DNA of 64,000 nt from Diabrotica undecimpunctata (GCF_040954645.1 NC_092806.1:149758429-149822428); one strand, 5' to 3'; counted from the stretch's first letter, positions 32,385 through 43,929 are shown. The notes: generated by a model from the sequence alone, not told the origin. Numbers and translations: made by a program.

Positions 32385-33420
32385 CTAAAGTTTTTCATCC
32401 ATGTTGTCTGTTCTGCAGATTTGACTTTCTGTTATTCTGAGGCTGGTTTTTATTTCTTTTTGCACTGTTTGTCGTAGGTATTCACTTTTTAGCTGGCTTA
32501 AGTCTAACGCTGGAATGATGGTTTTTCTTATTTTCTTTGGTCTAGCTTCTATCACAGATAATACTGGATTATGATCCGAACCGATATCAGGTCCAGGATA
32601 AGGTTCAGCAGATTTCACGGCATTACGGTATCTATTTGTCACCATTATGTAATCTATTTGGTTTCTGATTACTTTTTCTTGAGTTTGTTCAGGTGACGTC
32701 CACGTATACAGTCGCCTTGGGGCTAATTTAAAGAATGTATTAGTTATTATTAAATCTTCACTTTGACAAAACTGAACTAAACGGTCACCCCTTTCATTTC
32801 TGTTACCTAAGCCATATTCACCGACATTTTCTTCAACTTTACCCTGACCTACCTTGGCGTTCAGATCGCCCATTACTATGTTAATGTGTTGTCTCTTTGT
32901 TGTTCTCATCACCTCGTTTAAAATATTATAGAATTGTTCTATTTCCTCTTCGTCGTTGTCTGCTGTAGGAGCGTACACTTGTATGATGTTTATTATGTTC
33001 TTCTTATCTTTCAATTGTATTAACATTACACGCTCTGAGAATGGAGTAAAGTTTACTACAGCATCTTTCCATTTTTTTGAGAAGATGACTCCAACTCCAT
33101 ATCGATGGGTTGTGGTGTCACTTCTGGCATAATAAAACATTCCATGATTATTTGTGGGACATTTGCCATTTCCTGGCCATTATGTATCACTCATGCCTAA
33201 TATGTCTATACCCAAACGATCCATTTCCAACACGGCGTTATCTAATTTTCGCGAAGGGAATAAGCTCCTTACATTTCATGTAGCAGTTTTTATAGTTGTC
33301 TTTTTCTTGTTACAAGGGTTTCGCAGGTTTAAGACCGGGGAAGCCTTGTATTTATCTATTTGTCTTCCCCTGCCGGATCTTGTTATAAATGATCAGTACT
33401 TCTTCTTTGCATATCTGCCA
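32385..33420 (-). pseudogene. LINE AP-endonuclease domain
   Basis: The APE-type endonuclease nicks target DNA to prime reverse transcription. The frame opens near 33290 (NVRSLFPSRKLDNAVLEMDR) with two stops: the Trp of the usual CTWNVRSL is TGA and a codon before WPGNGKCP is TAA. From 33140 it is open to 32385. RYGVGVIFSKKWKDAV leads to QVYAPTADNDEEEIEQFY, NIVMGDLNAKVGQGK (Asp/Asn catalytic pair), RNQIDYIMVTNRYRN and DIGSDHNPVLSV (catalytic SDH). The catalytic residues are complete. The protein resembles the craniofacial-development-protein-2-like RTE endonucleases common in arthropod annotations. Confidence 0.9.
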
Positions 33421-33800
33421 TGATGATTAATACTAGGGGTACTCTATGAGTCTTTAATCCAGTGATTCCCCGTTGCCTTCTGCATGCTTATGCCGTTGAT
33501 CATTCTGTAGGGTTTATCCGCCTTCGAGACCGATTTCTCAGGCTCGCGACAAAAGAGTGCCCTGATCACTTACTAACTCATCCGCCCGAAGACGTTGGTC
33601 AGTAAGTGGGCGACTGCTTATACCAGCAATCACTCGGTGAACTTTTCGCCATTTCTGGCTACTCTCATTTAGTTTAGCCTGCAGACCAATGTCCGGGTTG
33701 TGGCACGTGGAGCCATTAGTGAGAGTTAGGTGTCTTATGAGGACCAGTTATCAAGAACCATCTCCCGTCTATGACGCTCGATGTGGTCGTTCCAATAAAA
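33421..33800 (-). promoter_or_regulatory. RTE-like LINE 5' UTR, probable internal promoter region
   Basis: On the minus strand this contains AAAAGTTCACCGAGTGATTG, CCCACTTACTGACCAACG, TTCGGGCGGATGAGTTAGTA and ATGATCAACGGCATAAGCAT. The same phrases occur in order at 49575-49735 with scattered changes. LINE transcription normally starts at the 5' end from an internal promoter, so conservation between diverged copies is notable. No promoter motif was identified. Confidence 0.6.
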
Positions 33801-35110
33801 GGTACTATCTCTATAACACAACCCTACACCCCATGTATGTATAATTACCTTATAATGAGAATTGTTTCTCCTATTGCTCTACCTTGAACAAAAACCGTTT
33901 TTTCTAGTTTTTTAAAAACGGAATGTTTTGTCAAATAAAAACTACTTACAAGTCGTTTACTATAAACCAAAAAGGAACCCGTTCTAGTTTTTGCATAAAT
34001 ATAATGAAACATCTTCTTCATTGTGTTGTTTCGATGCTTTTTTTATCTGTCGAACCCAGTGTCAAAATAATAGCTAATAGCATTCGAACGGTTCAAAATA
34101 TCGCAACATTAAGTTCACAGTTGCACTCCCTTGGTACATCATTAATCTCTCGAGGAAACCCATGAAGAGAACCCAGAAAAGATTAAGTATACCATCATCG
34201 GCAATTTCCTGCTGATGCACTAAACGCGAACTCGGCAGGTTGCTATTGTCCGCTAACTGTGCCCTCTATTACATTTGTGCAATCGTATTAAAGCGGCAAT
34301 ACCATTCGTACTTTTAACTACACATCGCTGGTAATTGCAGAGATATATTTGGATGATAGTAGAGGTAAAAGAAGTAAAAAGTAAGCTTAGAAAATATTGA
34401 ATCGTAATAATCGTAAGGTTACCTTCGTTTTAGTCATATAGTTAAAAATTAGAGCCAGTTTTCTAAAAAGGACAGCTTGAATGGTTGGTAAAGTAAACAA
34501 AGTTAAATTGTCATGATAATCACCAAAATACAACCAATAGTCAACACGAAATTTTTTAGAAAGCTGGCGGAAGGCCTAGGTCCGTATAGAATTGAAATAA
34601 AATCAAAGAAAACGTAGTCCAAATGAATTCAAATATAGTCAACATTCAAAAACCATAATGATCCAAAAAATGTAATTACAAGAGCACACCAGAATAAAAT
34701 ATTTTGCAGTAATTAAATTTTTAAGTCATATTAGCAGCTTATGGCAAGAATGACAAAGACATTCATCTTCTTCTCCGTTACGCTCTCCGGTATCCTCTCT
34801 CCTGATGCCAACAATTACGTAGCTTCGCCGTTTTTAAAATTTTTTTAAAATTTTAAACTGTTTGTCCTTGTTTCGTGTAGTGTAATGTAAAATTTTATGT
34901 TTATGACATTCTAAAAAGATTGTTGGATAGACCAAAATTGAGAAAAACGTTATATCACATAAAAAACTTTTATCAACCATCAACTTTTTTTTAGTTTCAA
35001 GTTTTTTATCGAATTTAATTTTCTTCAGTTAAAAAAATGTTTCTTGGCTTATTTCAAATGCCCCTGAAGATGCTCTAGGAAGCGAAAGTACTTGGGAAAG
35101 ATTTAATTAA
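33801..35110. other. No firmly supported gene
   Basis: An 80-codon frame at 33923-34165 is unrecognised. A phrase at 35053-35113 (GAAGATGCTCTAGGAAGCGA, then AAGTACTTGGGAAAG) resembles 3' ends of some LINE or Penelope-type elements, but no second copy exists in the window for comparison. Confidence 0.35.
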
Positions 35111-35119
35111 TAAACTGTG

Positions 35120-35780
35120 CCCGAGATCTGCCTTTCATTTGACCAAAGTTTATTCGTTGTTTATTCTAAGTTCGGTATTCGTGTAGAAGTTTATCATCAG
35201 TTCTTTATTTTCGATTTTAACATTCTTGTTATGTTTCTGCTTAATTCCATGTATTACTTGATTGCCTATTTGAGCGTTAAAATCGCCCAATATTATCATC
35301 TTTCCTCTAACTTCATCTACTACTTGTTTTAATTCGTCAAAAAACGTTTTCCTTGTTTGTTTGAGGCTTGTTATTTTCTGGGCCGTAAACTCCGATGATG
35401 TTCTCTATTCTTATCTTTGCTATAACAATCCTTTCTGATATGTATTGCCACTCTTTGATGTGATTTTGTTACCTTTGGTATATTAATACCTTTTTTGGCC
35501 CTGCTTTCTTTTGCTACTCCACTGTAGATTAGTATGTATTCACCTTATTTTGGTTGTCCTTTTTTTTTGTTTTCTATAGAGCGCAAATGTATATTTGTTT
35601 CTCTTTTAGTACTTGGGTTATTTCTTGGTACCTTGAGTTAAGTGACCTAATACCCCATGTACTAATTCTCATCTATGTTTTGAAAACTTTTCGCTTGTCC
35701 TTATTTTTTGGCGTGGTCATCTTTATAGTATCAATCCTGTTAATAGGCTGTACATTGTTTCTTTAAGCAATATTTGTTTT
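35120..35780 (-). pseudogene. LINE AP-endonuclease domain fragment
   Basis: Minus strand: MRISTWGIRSLNSRYQEITQ near 35675, LKEKQIYICALQKTKKKGQ, EYILIYSGVAKESRAKKGIN, then HISERIVIAKIRIENIIGVY, GPENNKPQTNKENVF and KMIILGDFNAQIGNQ near 35275. The usual start TWNIRxL is altered to TWGIRSL. GDFNAQIG is the endonuclease catalytic motif. The downstream SDH motif and the RT are absent. Frameshifts are present. A different family from the 30.4-33.8 kb LINE. Confidence 0.82.
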
Positions 35781-36018
35781 TACGCTTGGTAGGTTGCTAA
35801 CTTTACCAATCACCCTTTACATTTTTCCGAACTTATGACCGGCTGTGATAACCGCAGAGCTACTCAATCCAAAAAAGGAATATTTCTTATGATAAAATTA
35901 ATTTTACGTCAATGCAATTTTTTTTGAATATCCCACTTCTTAAGTATAGCAGATCTTATGTGGATATATGTTTTTTTTATATAAATTATGTAACGATTTA
36001 ATAGATTGCCCAAAAACT

Positions 36019-37449
36019 CTTCATCATCATCATTGGTGCTACAGCCCTATAAAAGAGCCTCGACCTTCCTAAGTCTATTACGCCAGTCAGTTCTATCCAT
36101 TGCCAACTGTTGCCAGTTTGCTGCGCCTATTTTTCTACCATCCTCATCTACACCATCCTTCCATCTGAGTTTTGGCCTATTCCTACTTCTACTTCCCACA
36201 GGTTGCGACATAAGGATTCTTCTAGGAGGGTTGTTCTGCTGTGATCTTGCCAGATGTCCTACCCATCTTAGTCTTTCTATTTTTATAAAGGATACTACGT
36301 CTTTACCACCAAATATATGTTTATATCTGTGATATATCTCGTAGTTGTACCTCTTTCTCCAAACACCATTTTCACAGATGCCACCGAATATTCTTCTCAG
36401 GATCCTTCGTTCAAATATAAGCAGGAGATTTTCATCTGCCTTGGAAATGGTCCATGTCTCCGACCCATATGTCAACACTGGTTGTATAAGGGTTTTGTAT
36501 ATGGTAATTTTTGTTTTTTGGCTTAAGTTTCTGTAGACTGAGATGTCTACTCAGTCTAAAATAGCATTTTTTTGCTAAGATTATTCTTCGCTTGATTTCT
36601 TCTGTCATGACGTTCTCCTTGGTGATCAGGGAGCCTAAGTATGTGAATTTGTCCACCACTTCAAAGGTAGAATTATCAACCGTGAATTGGTGGCCGACGT
36701 TTCTGGCTGTATTGTTGGGTGTGGATGCCATTATCTTAGTTTTATCTTTATTTACTTGCAGGCCCATATTTTTTGAGGCGTTTGACAAGGTGGTATACAT
36801 TTCTTCTAGCTTGCGTGTTGTGCGGGCAACTAGGTCGACATCATCTGCATATGCCAAAATTTGGGATGATTTATTAAAAATGTTTCCTCTGTTGTCTATT
36901 TGGGCATCCCTGACCGCCTTTTCCAGAGCTATGTTGAAAAGGAGACACGCCAGCGCATCTCCCTGTAGCAGCCCAACATGCGTTTCAAATGCCTGTGATT
37001 GTTCGCCCTGTATTTCGACTTTGCAAACAACTTTACGCATTGTAGCCTTAACCAATCTTATCAGTTTATCGGGGATGTGGGATTCATCCATGGCTTCATA
37101 CAATTTATTTCTTAGGACACTATCATAGGCCGATTTGAAGTCTATGAAAAGATGGTATATATCGATATTGAATTCATTGGTTTTTTCCACTATTTGCCTT
37201 AGCACAAAGATCTGGTCTGTTGTTGATCGACCAGGCCTAAAACCACTTTGATATTCGCCAAGAAGCTCCTCTGAATATGCACTCAGGCGACCATAGAAAT
37301 ACTCGAAAATATTTTGTATGCTGTATTAAGGAGGGTTATTCCCCTATAGTTTCTGCATTCTAATTCATCGCCCTTTTTGTGTAGCGGGCAAACGATCCCA
37401 ATACACCACTCTTCTGGGATTTGTTCCTTATTCGAGGCTCTCAGTATGA

Positions 37450-37508
<59 letters not shown>

Positions 37509-37880
37509 TAGTCAGAGTAGCAACTCCACATTTAATAAGTTCCGCGGGTATACCATCACTTCCTGGAGATTTATTATATTTTAGGTGTTTTATTGCATCC
37601 CGCACTTCCTGAATTGATGGAGGCTCCAATGGTGTATTGTTGTTTGCTCCTGGGGGTGGTTGATTTGGATCTTCTACTTCGATAGTAAGTAGTTCTTTAT
37701 AGTGTTCTACCCACCTTTTCAATACTTCTTCTTTTGCAATACTTCATAAGTTCGCTTTTTTCTTCGATGGATGTACTTCTCTTCTCTTCTGAGATCTTTA
37801 TATTTTTGTTTTTTTTTCTTGGGTTCTACTTTGCTGCAACAGTTTATATGCATTGTTCTTTCTTTCTATGCCCAAAAACT
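36019..37880 (-). pseudogene. LINE reverse transcriptase and C-terminus with an (AT)n insertion
   Basis: Minus strand. A degraded linker (YKDLRREEKYIHRRKKRTYE near 37760) precedes LKYNKSPGSDGIPAELIKCG at 37600-37530. After the microsatellite come ILRASNKEQIPEEWCIGIVC, HKKGDELECRNYRGITLLNT, then LFIDFKSAYDSVLRNKLYEA, LLQGDALACLLFNIALEK and ILAYADDVDLVARTTRKLEE (catalytic YADD intact) at 37205-36432. The C-terminus (LTYGSETWTISKADENLLLI, RRILMSQPVGSRSRNRPKLR) ends with a stop at 36047. An (ATG)n tail lies at about 36019-36035. Frameshifts near 37330 and 36490 break it. The clade is uncertain. Confidence 0.88.
37453..37505. repeat. (AT)n microsatellite within LINE RT
   Basis: About 53 bp of AT/TA dinucleotides located exactly between the KCGVATL and ILRASN parts of the reverse transcriptase. 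Confidence 0.97.
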
Positions 37881-38265
37881 CTTAGCTCTGTGAATTTCCT
37901 GGTACCTACAAGAGCTACCCATAGTTCAGATACTTTTCAGATTGAATTCCTTCGTACACTATATGGCCAACAGTCAGTTATAACTAGAATTTGTAATTAA
38001 TTTAATAGTATACTTGATATAGATTTATTTGGCTGTACACTTAATCAATTAAAATCAAAACTGCGTCCATATTGCGTCACTATTAATATAACCTAATGCT
38101 CCCTACATTAACATAATGCTCCCTACGACTATAACATTTAGTGACTTTTTGTATATATTTTATCTTTTTATTCTAATTATTTGTACTTTTGTATATTATG
38201 TAGTTATTTCATGTGTTTTTATTGCAACGGCTATAACGGCAAGTCCGTAGATAATAGTTATTTAA
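37881..38265. other. No supported gene
   Basis: AT-rich. The phrase ACATTAACATAATGCTCCCT and a near copy, TATAACCTAATGCTCCCT, form a short tandem duplication at 38087-38130. Confidence 0.5.
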
Positions 38266-38364
38266 GACGATAAAATTGTACTTTATCTTCGAGAGCTTTT
38301 TTTAGCGTCGAGACGTCAGTCGAGACGCTAATTATGCTCGAGAAGATAATGCGATTTTATCGTC
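38266..38364. repeat. Foldback (imperfect 99-bp palindrome) upstream of the Crypton recombinase
   Basis: The left arm GACGATAAAATTGTACTTTA... (38266-38309) pairs with the right arm ...ATAATGCGATTTTATCGTC (38324-38364). The innermost 8 bp (TTAGCGTC/GACGCTAA) are perfect, with a 14-nt centre, GAGACGTCAGTCGA. It could be the end of the Crypton-type element or a separate small foldback element. Confidence 0.75.
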
Positions 38365-38461
38365 GTGTGCAATACAACATTTTTTTCTATAGCAAAACTT
38401 CAAGTTCAGCTGAAAAATAGAATTTCAAAGAAAATTGTAATTTTTAGCACAAAAATCGCAA

Positions 38462-39644
38462 TTGTGTTGCTCCGTTGCTAGGGATATGAATTACTCTGTC
38501 AACAAATGTCAAACAAATGTTACGTTTTGGTTTGTGCGGAGAATATTGTTGCCTTTTGTGTACAAAGTGAATAAATACGAAATGAACGGAAAAGAATTGA
38601 CACAAGAAAAGGAAAACCTGCCATCAGATGTAGAAAATGCAGCGTTGGAAGCAGAAAGTTTATTGTTGCCACAAAAATCTAGGATGATGTATGAGAAAGA
38701 ATACCAGTCTTTTAAAAAGTGGAAAAGCATTAAGAATATCAATGGCGTGAGTGAAAAAATACTTTTGGCGTATTTTTCTAAAAAGTCGAAGAAAGCGATG
38801 CCATCGTCATTATGGTCGTATTATTCGATGCTGAAGCGTACGTTATGGGTGAATGAAAATTGTAACATTTCTAAATTCAGCAAGTTAACCACCTTACTAA
38901 AAAACCTGAGTGGAGGATACAAAGCTAAAATGTCCAAAATCCTGGAGTCAGATGACATTATTAAATTTCTGACAGAAGCTTCTATTGACGTCTATTTGTT
39001 GATGAAGGTTATTGCTATTTTTGGTGTGCATGGAGCGACTAGGTCCTATGAATTGTATAAGTTAGAAGTGTTTAACGTGGACGACAGAAAATTTGTGATA
39101 ATCATTTTATTATCTGATACTAAAACCAAGCAGGAAAGGTCATTTTGTATTCCTGACAAGAAAAGTGGACTGAGTTTCTTGGAAATTGTGAGAAAGTATA
39201 TTACCTTGCCCCTCAAAAACGTACCTCACAGTAAGTTTTTTGTAAACTACCGACAGCAAAAGTGCACTACTCAACCGGTGGGGATTAACACTATTTTATA
39301 ATATCTCCAAGAAAATTACAGATTTGTTGAAACTTGCAAATTCAGAAATGTACACGGGGCATTGTTTCCGTCGTTCCTTAGCTACTCTGTTCGCAAATTC
39401 TGGAGCTGATCTAGTAAAAGTTAAACGTTTAGGTGGATGGAAATCGTCATCTTTTGCAGAATCTTACATTGAAGAGTCAATAAGCAATAAGATTGCTGTA
39501 TCCAAGTGTATACTTGGCGGACCAGAAAATCAATCCACTACCTCGAATCAAGTGTTTAAGCAAACGAGTACAAGTTGTGATGCTCCAAAAGTAGATATTT
39601 CTAATAATGTTAATTGTAAAATTTCAGTTGTTTTTAATCCTTAA
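38462..39644 (+). pseudogene. Crypton-type tyrosine recombinase with one frameshift
   Basis: Tyrosine recombinases of Crypton transposons cut and rejoin DNA through a covalent 3' phosphotyrosine. The likely start is MNGKELTQEKENLPSDVENA at 38583; upstream codons in the same frame are probably not translated. An N-terminal core-binding region (YEKEYQSFKKWKSIKN, LLAYFSKKSKKAMPSSLWSY) is followed by the catalytic domain. Visible catalytic residues are Arg in HGATRSYELYKL, His and Arg in TGHCFRRSLATLFA, Trp in RLGGWKSSSF, and Tyr in AESYIEESISN. The frame breaks once between 39290 and 39310 (ACACTATTTTATAAT). Length is about 350 codons, usual for the family. A DIRS-type recombinase is less likely because no RT is nearby. 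Confidence 0.85.
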
Positions 39645-39690
39645 TGTTTGAATTTGAAAATTTTATTGAATAAAAAAAAGTTAAAACATT

Positions 39691-39754
39691 TTATCTACTC
39701 TTGCTGTTAAAGTGTTTATCTACCCTTGCGGTTAAAGTGATACGTTATCTACTC
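39691..39754 (+). repeat. 25-bp tandem repeat after the Crypton ORF
   Basis: TTATCTACTCTTGCTGTTAA... at 39691-39715, a near-identical copy at 39716-39740, and a partial TTATCTACTC at 39745-39754. A perfect hairpin, GAGCG-TTCG-CGCTC, lies further on at 39828-39841 and may mark the 3' end of the element. Confidence 0.85.
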
Positions 39755-39841
39755 AAAACAGTTGTTATAGCAACACTTTAGCATTAGCTATGGAAAAAAT
39801 AAATAAAATAAAACGAAAGCACTTTTTGAGCGTTCGCGCTC

Positions 39842-41040
39842 ACCTATAATCTCCACAAAATATAGTATGGTATGGATACAAACTTTTAATAGACCTTATC
39901 TAGTTTTAGATTGACTTTAATTTATAATATACCGTAATGTATTTAAAAAAACTGCAAAGCGAAGATGTCACAAAAACAGCTATAGAACAATATAATTAAA
40001 CACGCCTTATAATAAAAACAAGAATAAAATATATTCATTTTTTTTAAATGTTTCTTAAACTTCAAACATAAGAATTATTATAAGACACGAATTAAATAAC
40101 AAATAAAGTTTAACAACCAAGATAATATCTACAATATAAATAATACGCATTTATGTTAACCAGTCATGCTGAAGAACTTATAATAATTAAAAAAAAAGTG
40201 AAAATGCTTGCGATTTCATGTATTCCATGGTGTTTTATAGAAGTTTATGACTGTGCTCTTACACGACGCACGGAGCTGGTTTTACATCATAATAATGTAA
40301 ATTACTTAATAATATGCTTATAAAACGAGATTACTGCTTTGCTGTCATATTAACTTGCCATTTCTTAATGTTTCTGGAACTCAACGACACCTCTTCCACT
40401 TCAGTCCAATTACGTAACTTGCTAAGTAATCTAATGTACATGGCCGAACAATGGCTACCAGATTAATAACTGGAATTATCGTTTTTCGTTTGTATATATA
40501 TCTCTCTATAACTACTGGTTATAAGTTGTTGTGTATCTGGACTCCGTCTTCGCTAGTTGAATGGAATTGTATAGGTTTAAATGACCGCAGGGGAATTTGT
40601 TTTGTATAGTTTAAATCTTTGATGGGGTTGATTCAGACTAAAAAATTATTTTTTGAGTCACATTTTTCAAAATTAAATTTTGAAAGTTATTATATAAAAT
40701 CGCTCTTAATTGGACTAAATTAAGAGAGAACCGTGCAAGTGTGCATTAGAAATTAAATACTCTAACCTAAAATATACTCCGCCAAAAAAGTATCGCATCA
40801 CTTATAAAATTACAAATATTTCTGACAGCATTTGGTTAATTTAAATTATTTCTTTCTAGCCCTAAGCATATTAAGGCTAGAATAAATATTAAAAAGAAAT
40901 TTGTAAATACAGCTTACTGTTTAAGAAAACAAAATGTTAATTGCTATTTTGTCTGGTTTTTATATTATCAGTCTTTATTTTACTTTTGTAAAAAGTATAC
41001 AGTTTGCGTTAAATTTAAAGTTTCGTATTAAATATTGAGT
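39842..41040. other. No supported gene
   Basis: AT-rich. A candidate Tc1 left end with ACTCCGCCAAAAAAGTATCG occurs at 40778-40797, upstream of the transposase remnant, but no inverted partner was found after 42063. Confidence 0.45.
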
Positions 41041-42063
41041 ATGGAAGGTGGTCACAATATAAATTTAAATTTAACAAGAGATCAAGTGGTTAGAATAAAT
41101 TCCCTCATTGAAGACGGAAGGAGTCAGAGATATGTAGCAAATTTAGTGGCTGTAAATCAGTCGACAGTATCACGAGTGGTAGTAAGGTACCGAGAGACGC
41201 CTTTATGAAAGACGAGCTGTAATAGGTCGGCCAAGAGCAACTACGCATGTGGACAATAGATTTTTAGTTCTTCAGGCTTTGCGTCGAAGACATGTGACTG
41301 CAAGTCAACTTTAACATGACTTAGCCGAGACTCGAAATGTACGTGTGTCTTCAGAAATTGTTAGGCACATCTTAAGACAGTCTGGAATTAGGGCCAGAGT
41401 AGCTGCCACTGCCCCGAGACTTACAAGGGAACATCGTATAGCACGTCTAACATTTGCAAGAGAGCACGTAAACTGGAATATCGACGACTGGGGTAACATA
41501 CTCTTTACGGATGAGTCAATTTTGTTTATACACTTCGGATCGAAGAATACCAGTTTATAGGCAAGATGGCCAGCGTTATTTTCAATGCAACCTAAGACCG
41601 GTGACAAACTTTGGAGGAGGATCTATTATGCTCTGGGGCGGAATATCTCTTAGGGGTCAAACCGAATTGGTACAGTTAACTACTGACAGGTAAATTAGAG
41701 AAATTTTGGAGATGCATGTTGTTCCTTACCCCCATTTATTGGTAATGAATTTGTTTTAATGCATGACAATGCACGCCCACACGTCACAAGAATCGTTACC
41801 GAGTACCTTTAAGAGGTAAATTTACAAGTTTTGAATTGGCCAGCGCACAGGCTGGACTTAAATCCAATAAAACATGTTTGGGACCATATTTACAGAAGGG
41901 TAAGATCTGGTAATGTGGCGCCAGCTAATCTTCAGGACCTGCAACGGTTGTTAACCGTAGAATGAGATAATATCGATCAAGATTATCTAAGAAGATTAAT
42001 TGGAAGTATGCCACAACGTTGTCTAGATGTTATAAGAGCTAGAGGAGGCAATACGTCTTACTA
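41041..42063 (+). pseudogene. Tc1/mariner-like transposase, decayed
   Basis: From ATG 41041 the order is LTRDQVVRINSLIEDGRSQR and VNQSTVSRVVVRYRE (helix-turn-helix), VSSEIVRHILRQSGIRAR, REHRIARLTFAREHVNW, ILFTDESILFIHF (first Asp), FGGGSIMLWGGISLRGQTEL and LMHDNARPHVTRIV (second Asp). The third motif reads DLNPIKHVWDHIYRRV, so the catalytic Glu/Asp position is Lys. The tail ends RARGGNTSY and a stop near 42063. Frames change at about 41205, 41320, 41515 and 41700. A different family from the element at 13.1 kb. Confidence 0.87.
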
Positions 42064-42234
42064 AATTATCATTACTTTTGATTTTTATTTTTTTATTATT
42101 CAATGCTGTTTGTGCGCTTACTTCTAGTTTATGAAATAAATTAAATAAATTCTTTGTTTTTCGTACATTCTGCATTTTTCTTTTAATACTTGTTACGTAC
42201 TTAAAAAACAAAAAACAACAGTAAAAAATCAATG

Positions 42235-43320
42235 TTTTAAATTATTTTTAAAACAAAATTTGCAGTTTCATAGGTGATATTTTTCATCCTCATTATCATA
42301 TTATTTTTATTTCTTTTACTGTAGAGTTTCTTAGCAGTTTCGTCGCAATCTGCAGTTTTGGGTTTTTCTGTTATCTTTTGTTTTTTACTCTGATCATTTA
42401 AATCTCTACTTTTCTTGACTTTTTTGTTTGCAGTGTCTTTTTTCTTTTTTTCTCTTTTGACCAGTATATTCTCGGGAGAATTAAGTACAGTAGCTGAGTG
42501 TTTTTGGTTTTCAGTTAACTCCCTTTAATATTACTACCGGCGGAAGAAACATTTTTTCAGCATTGCAACAGCCAATTACCGTTACGTTTTCTCCTCTTTC
42601 ACGAGATGTCAATGTATGTACTTATTTTACTCCTTTGGGAGCGATCACTTTGGATGGTTTATTTATCATCTGAATTCCGCACTCATTTACATTAAAAATG
42701 TTCGCTGGATGATCTATTAAATTATTTTCAATTAAAATTTTTGTTAGTAACTCAAAGAATTTGCCTATTTCTGACCTATTCATTCCATAAGCTCTTGCTA
42801 ATGACAACACCTCTGAATGTCGTAGGAAAGATGATCTGGGTTTCTTTCCATAAAACTTATTAACCATTGTTTTTTTAGCTTATTCAGTCTGTGCAGAAAA
42901 AGTATGTTTTATATTAAGCTAATCAGCAAAATTAACAATCAAAGTTTGGACAACATTACCATCAGGCGTAAATCCAGCTGTACAAAAACATTTAATGTGA
43001 TTGTGAAGTGTCCTCTCATTGTCCTTTCCGAGAATACCTGAAACAATCTAAATCATTATTAACCATTTAAACAAAAAACACAATTTACCTTCTGGACATA
43101 GAGCTCCTTTACTATGCTTTCCAGATTTTATCTTTCTATGAATTTTATTTGCTGGTTCAATGGTTCGTACTCAATACCTTCTTTCTGCTTCTCGTTTTGA
43201 TATCTCAACGACCTAAACCCTATTTATTGCTAGACTTAATTGCTTTTTAGTATAATTGCCCCTGGGCTTAGTGGTTTGCTTTTGAATGTACTTCCTCGGT
43301 ATTGTAAATTTACCTGAACA
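42235..43320 (-). pseudogene. pogo/Tigger-like transposase, internally deleted (copy 2)
   Basis: Minus strand. An acceptor-like TTTTTGTTCAG near 43313 precedes IPRKYIQKQTTKPRGNYTKK and QLSLAINRV (DNA-binding helix). A GT-AG intron is visible on the minus strand at about 43088-43031. Then come MVNKFYGKKPRSSFLRHSEV, SLARAYGMNRSEIGKFFELL and IFNVNECGIQMINKPSKVIA (42867-42622). The first catalytic motif NVDESG is NVNECG, so its Asp is Asn. PVVILKGVN runs straight into a Lys-rich C-terminal tail near 42480, so the rest of the DDE domain is deleted. Confidence 0.8.
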
Positions 43321-43929
43321 AAATTGAAAATTTTTACTTTTTTAAATTAAAAGTTTCATGTCAAATAGAACCACTAAAAGGTGTTGTAAAGTATAAGCCA
43401 TAATCAACAACTTTAATGTGCATAATATAAGTAAGGCATGTCTTCGTACCAAAAAGTGTGTCATCTCTCTTCTGGTAAGAGGAGACGCCGCAATAAGTCA
43501 CGTGGGACTGACATGCAATACTCCCCTAAATATTACTTCTAACCACGAAACAACTAAACATAATAGAGAGAAATCAAATTTAACCCATTTTTCTAAATCA
43601 GATAAGATTACCAACTTTCTAAAAACATGATGTAAATCTTAGGGCTACAAAATTATATCTTATTGATTTAATTTTAACACCAGCAGTTTATTCACCTTCG
43701 AGACCTGTCAATCTGCATCTACAATTAGCAATATACTAACGGAATATATGACTCTGTACATTTCAACAGTTTGTTATTCGAGATATGCCTACCACGTGAC
43801 CTGCGGCATCTCTCACCACGCGGCATTCTTCTTACTTTACCCTATATCTTTTAATACAAAAATAAGAGTATATGACACTATAATTGTGTAAAGGTATAAC
43901 AAAATTTATATTAACAATAAAAACTATTG
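43321..43929. other. No supported gene
   Basis: A mixed stretch with a short unrecognised open frame at 43418-43630. No element ends identified. Confidence 0.4.

Larger units (their letters stand above)
30437..33800 (-). mobile_element. RTE-like LINE, nearly full length
   Basis: Minus-strand element of about 3.36 kb. It has a 5' UTR (about 33800-33420), an AP endonuclease domain, a linker, reverse transcriptase, C-terminal region, and a 3' end in AAGAAGAAGAAGAATA (30437-30455 on the plus strand as CTT repeats). The 5' UTR is clearly similar to the one at 49.57-49.80 kb, which supports the 5' boundary. It is the most complete retrotransposon in the window but carries at least two nonsense codons and several frameshifts. 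Confidence 0.88.

Noticed and set aside
36592..37128. A 178-codon plus-strand frame
   Set aside because: It is the antisense shadow of the LINE reverse transcriptase on the minus strand, which has clear RT motifs.
40778..42070. Paired inverted ends for the 41 kb Tc1 copy
   Set aside because: A left-end-like ACTCCGCCAAAAAAGTATCG is present but no inverted partner was found on the right.
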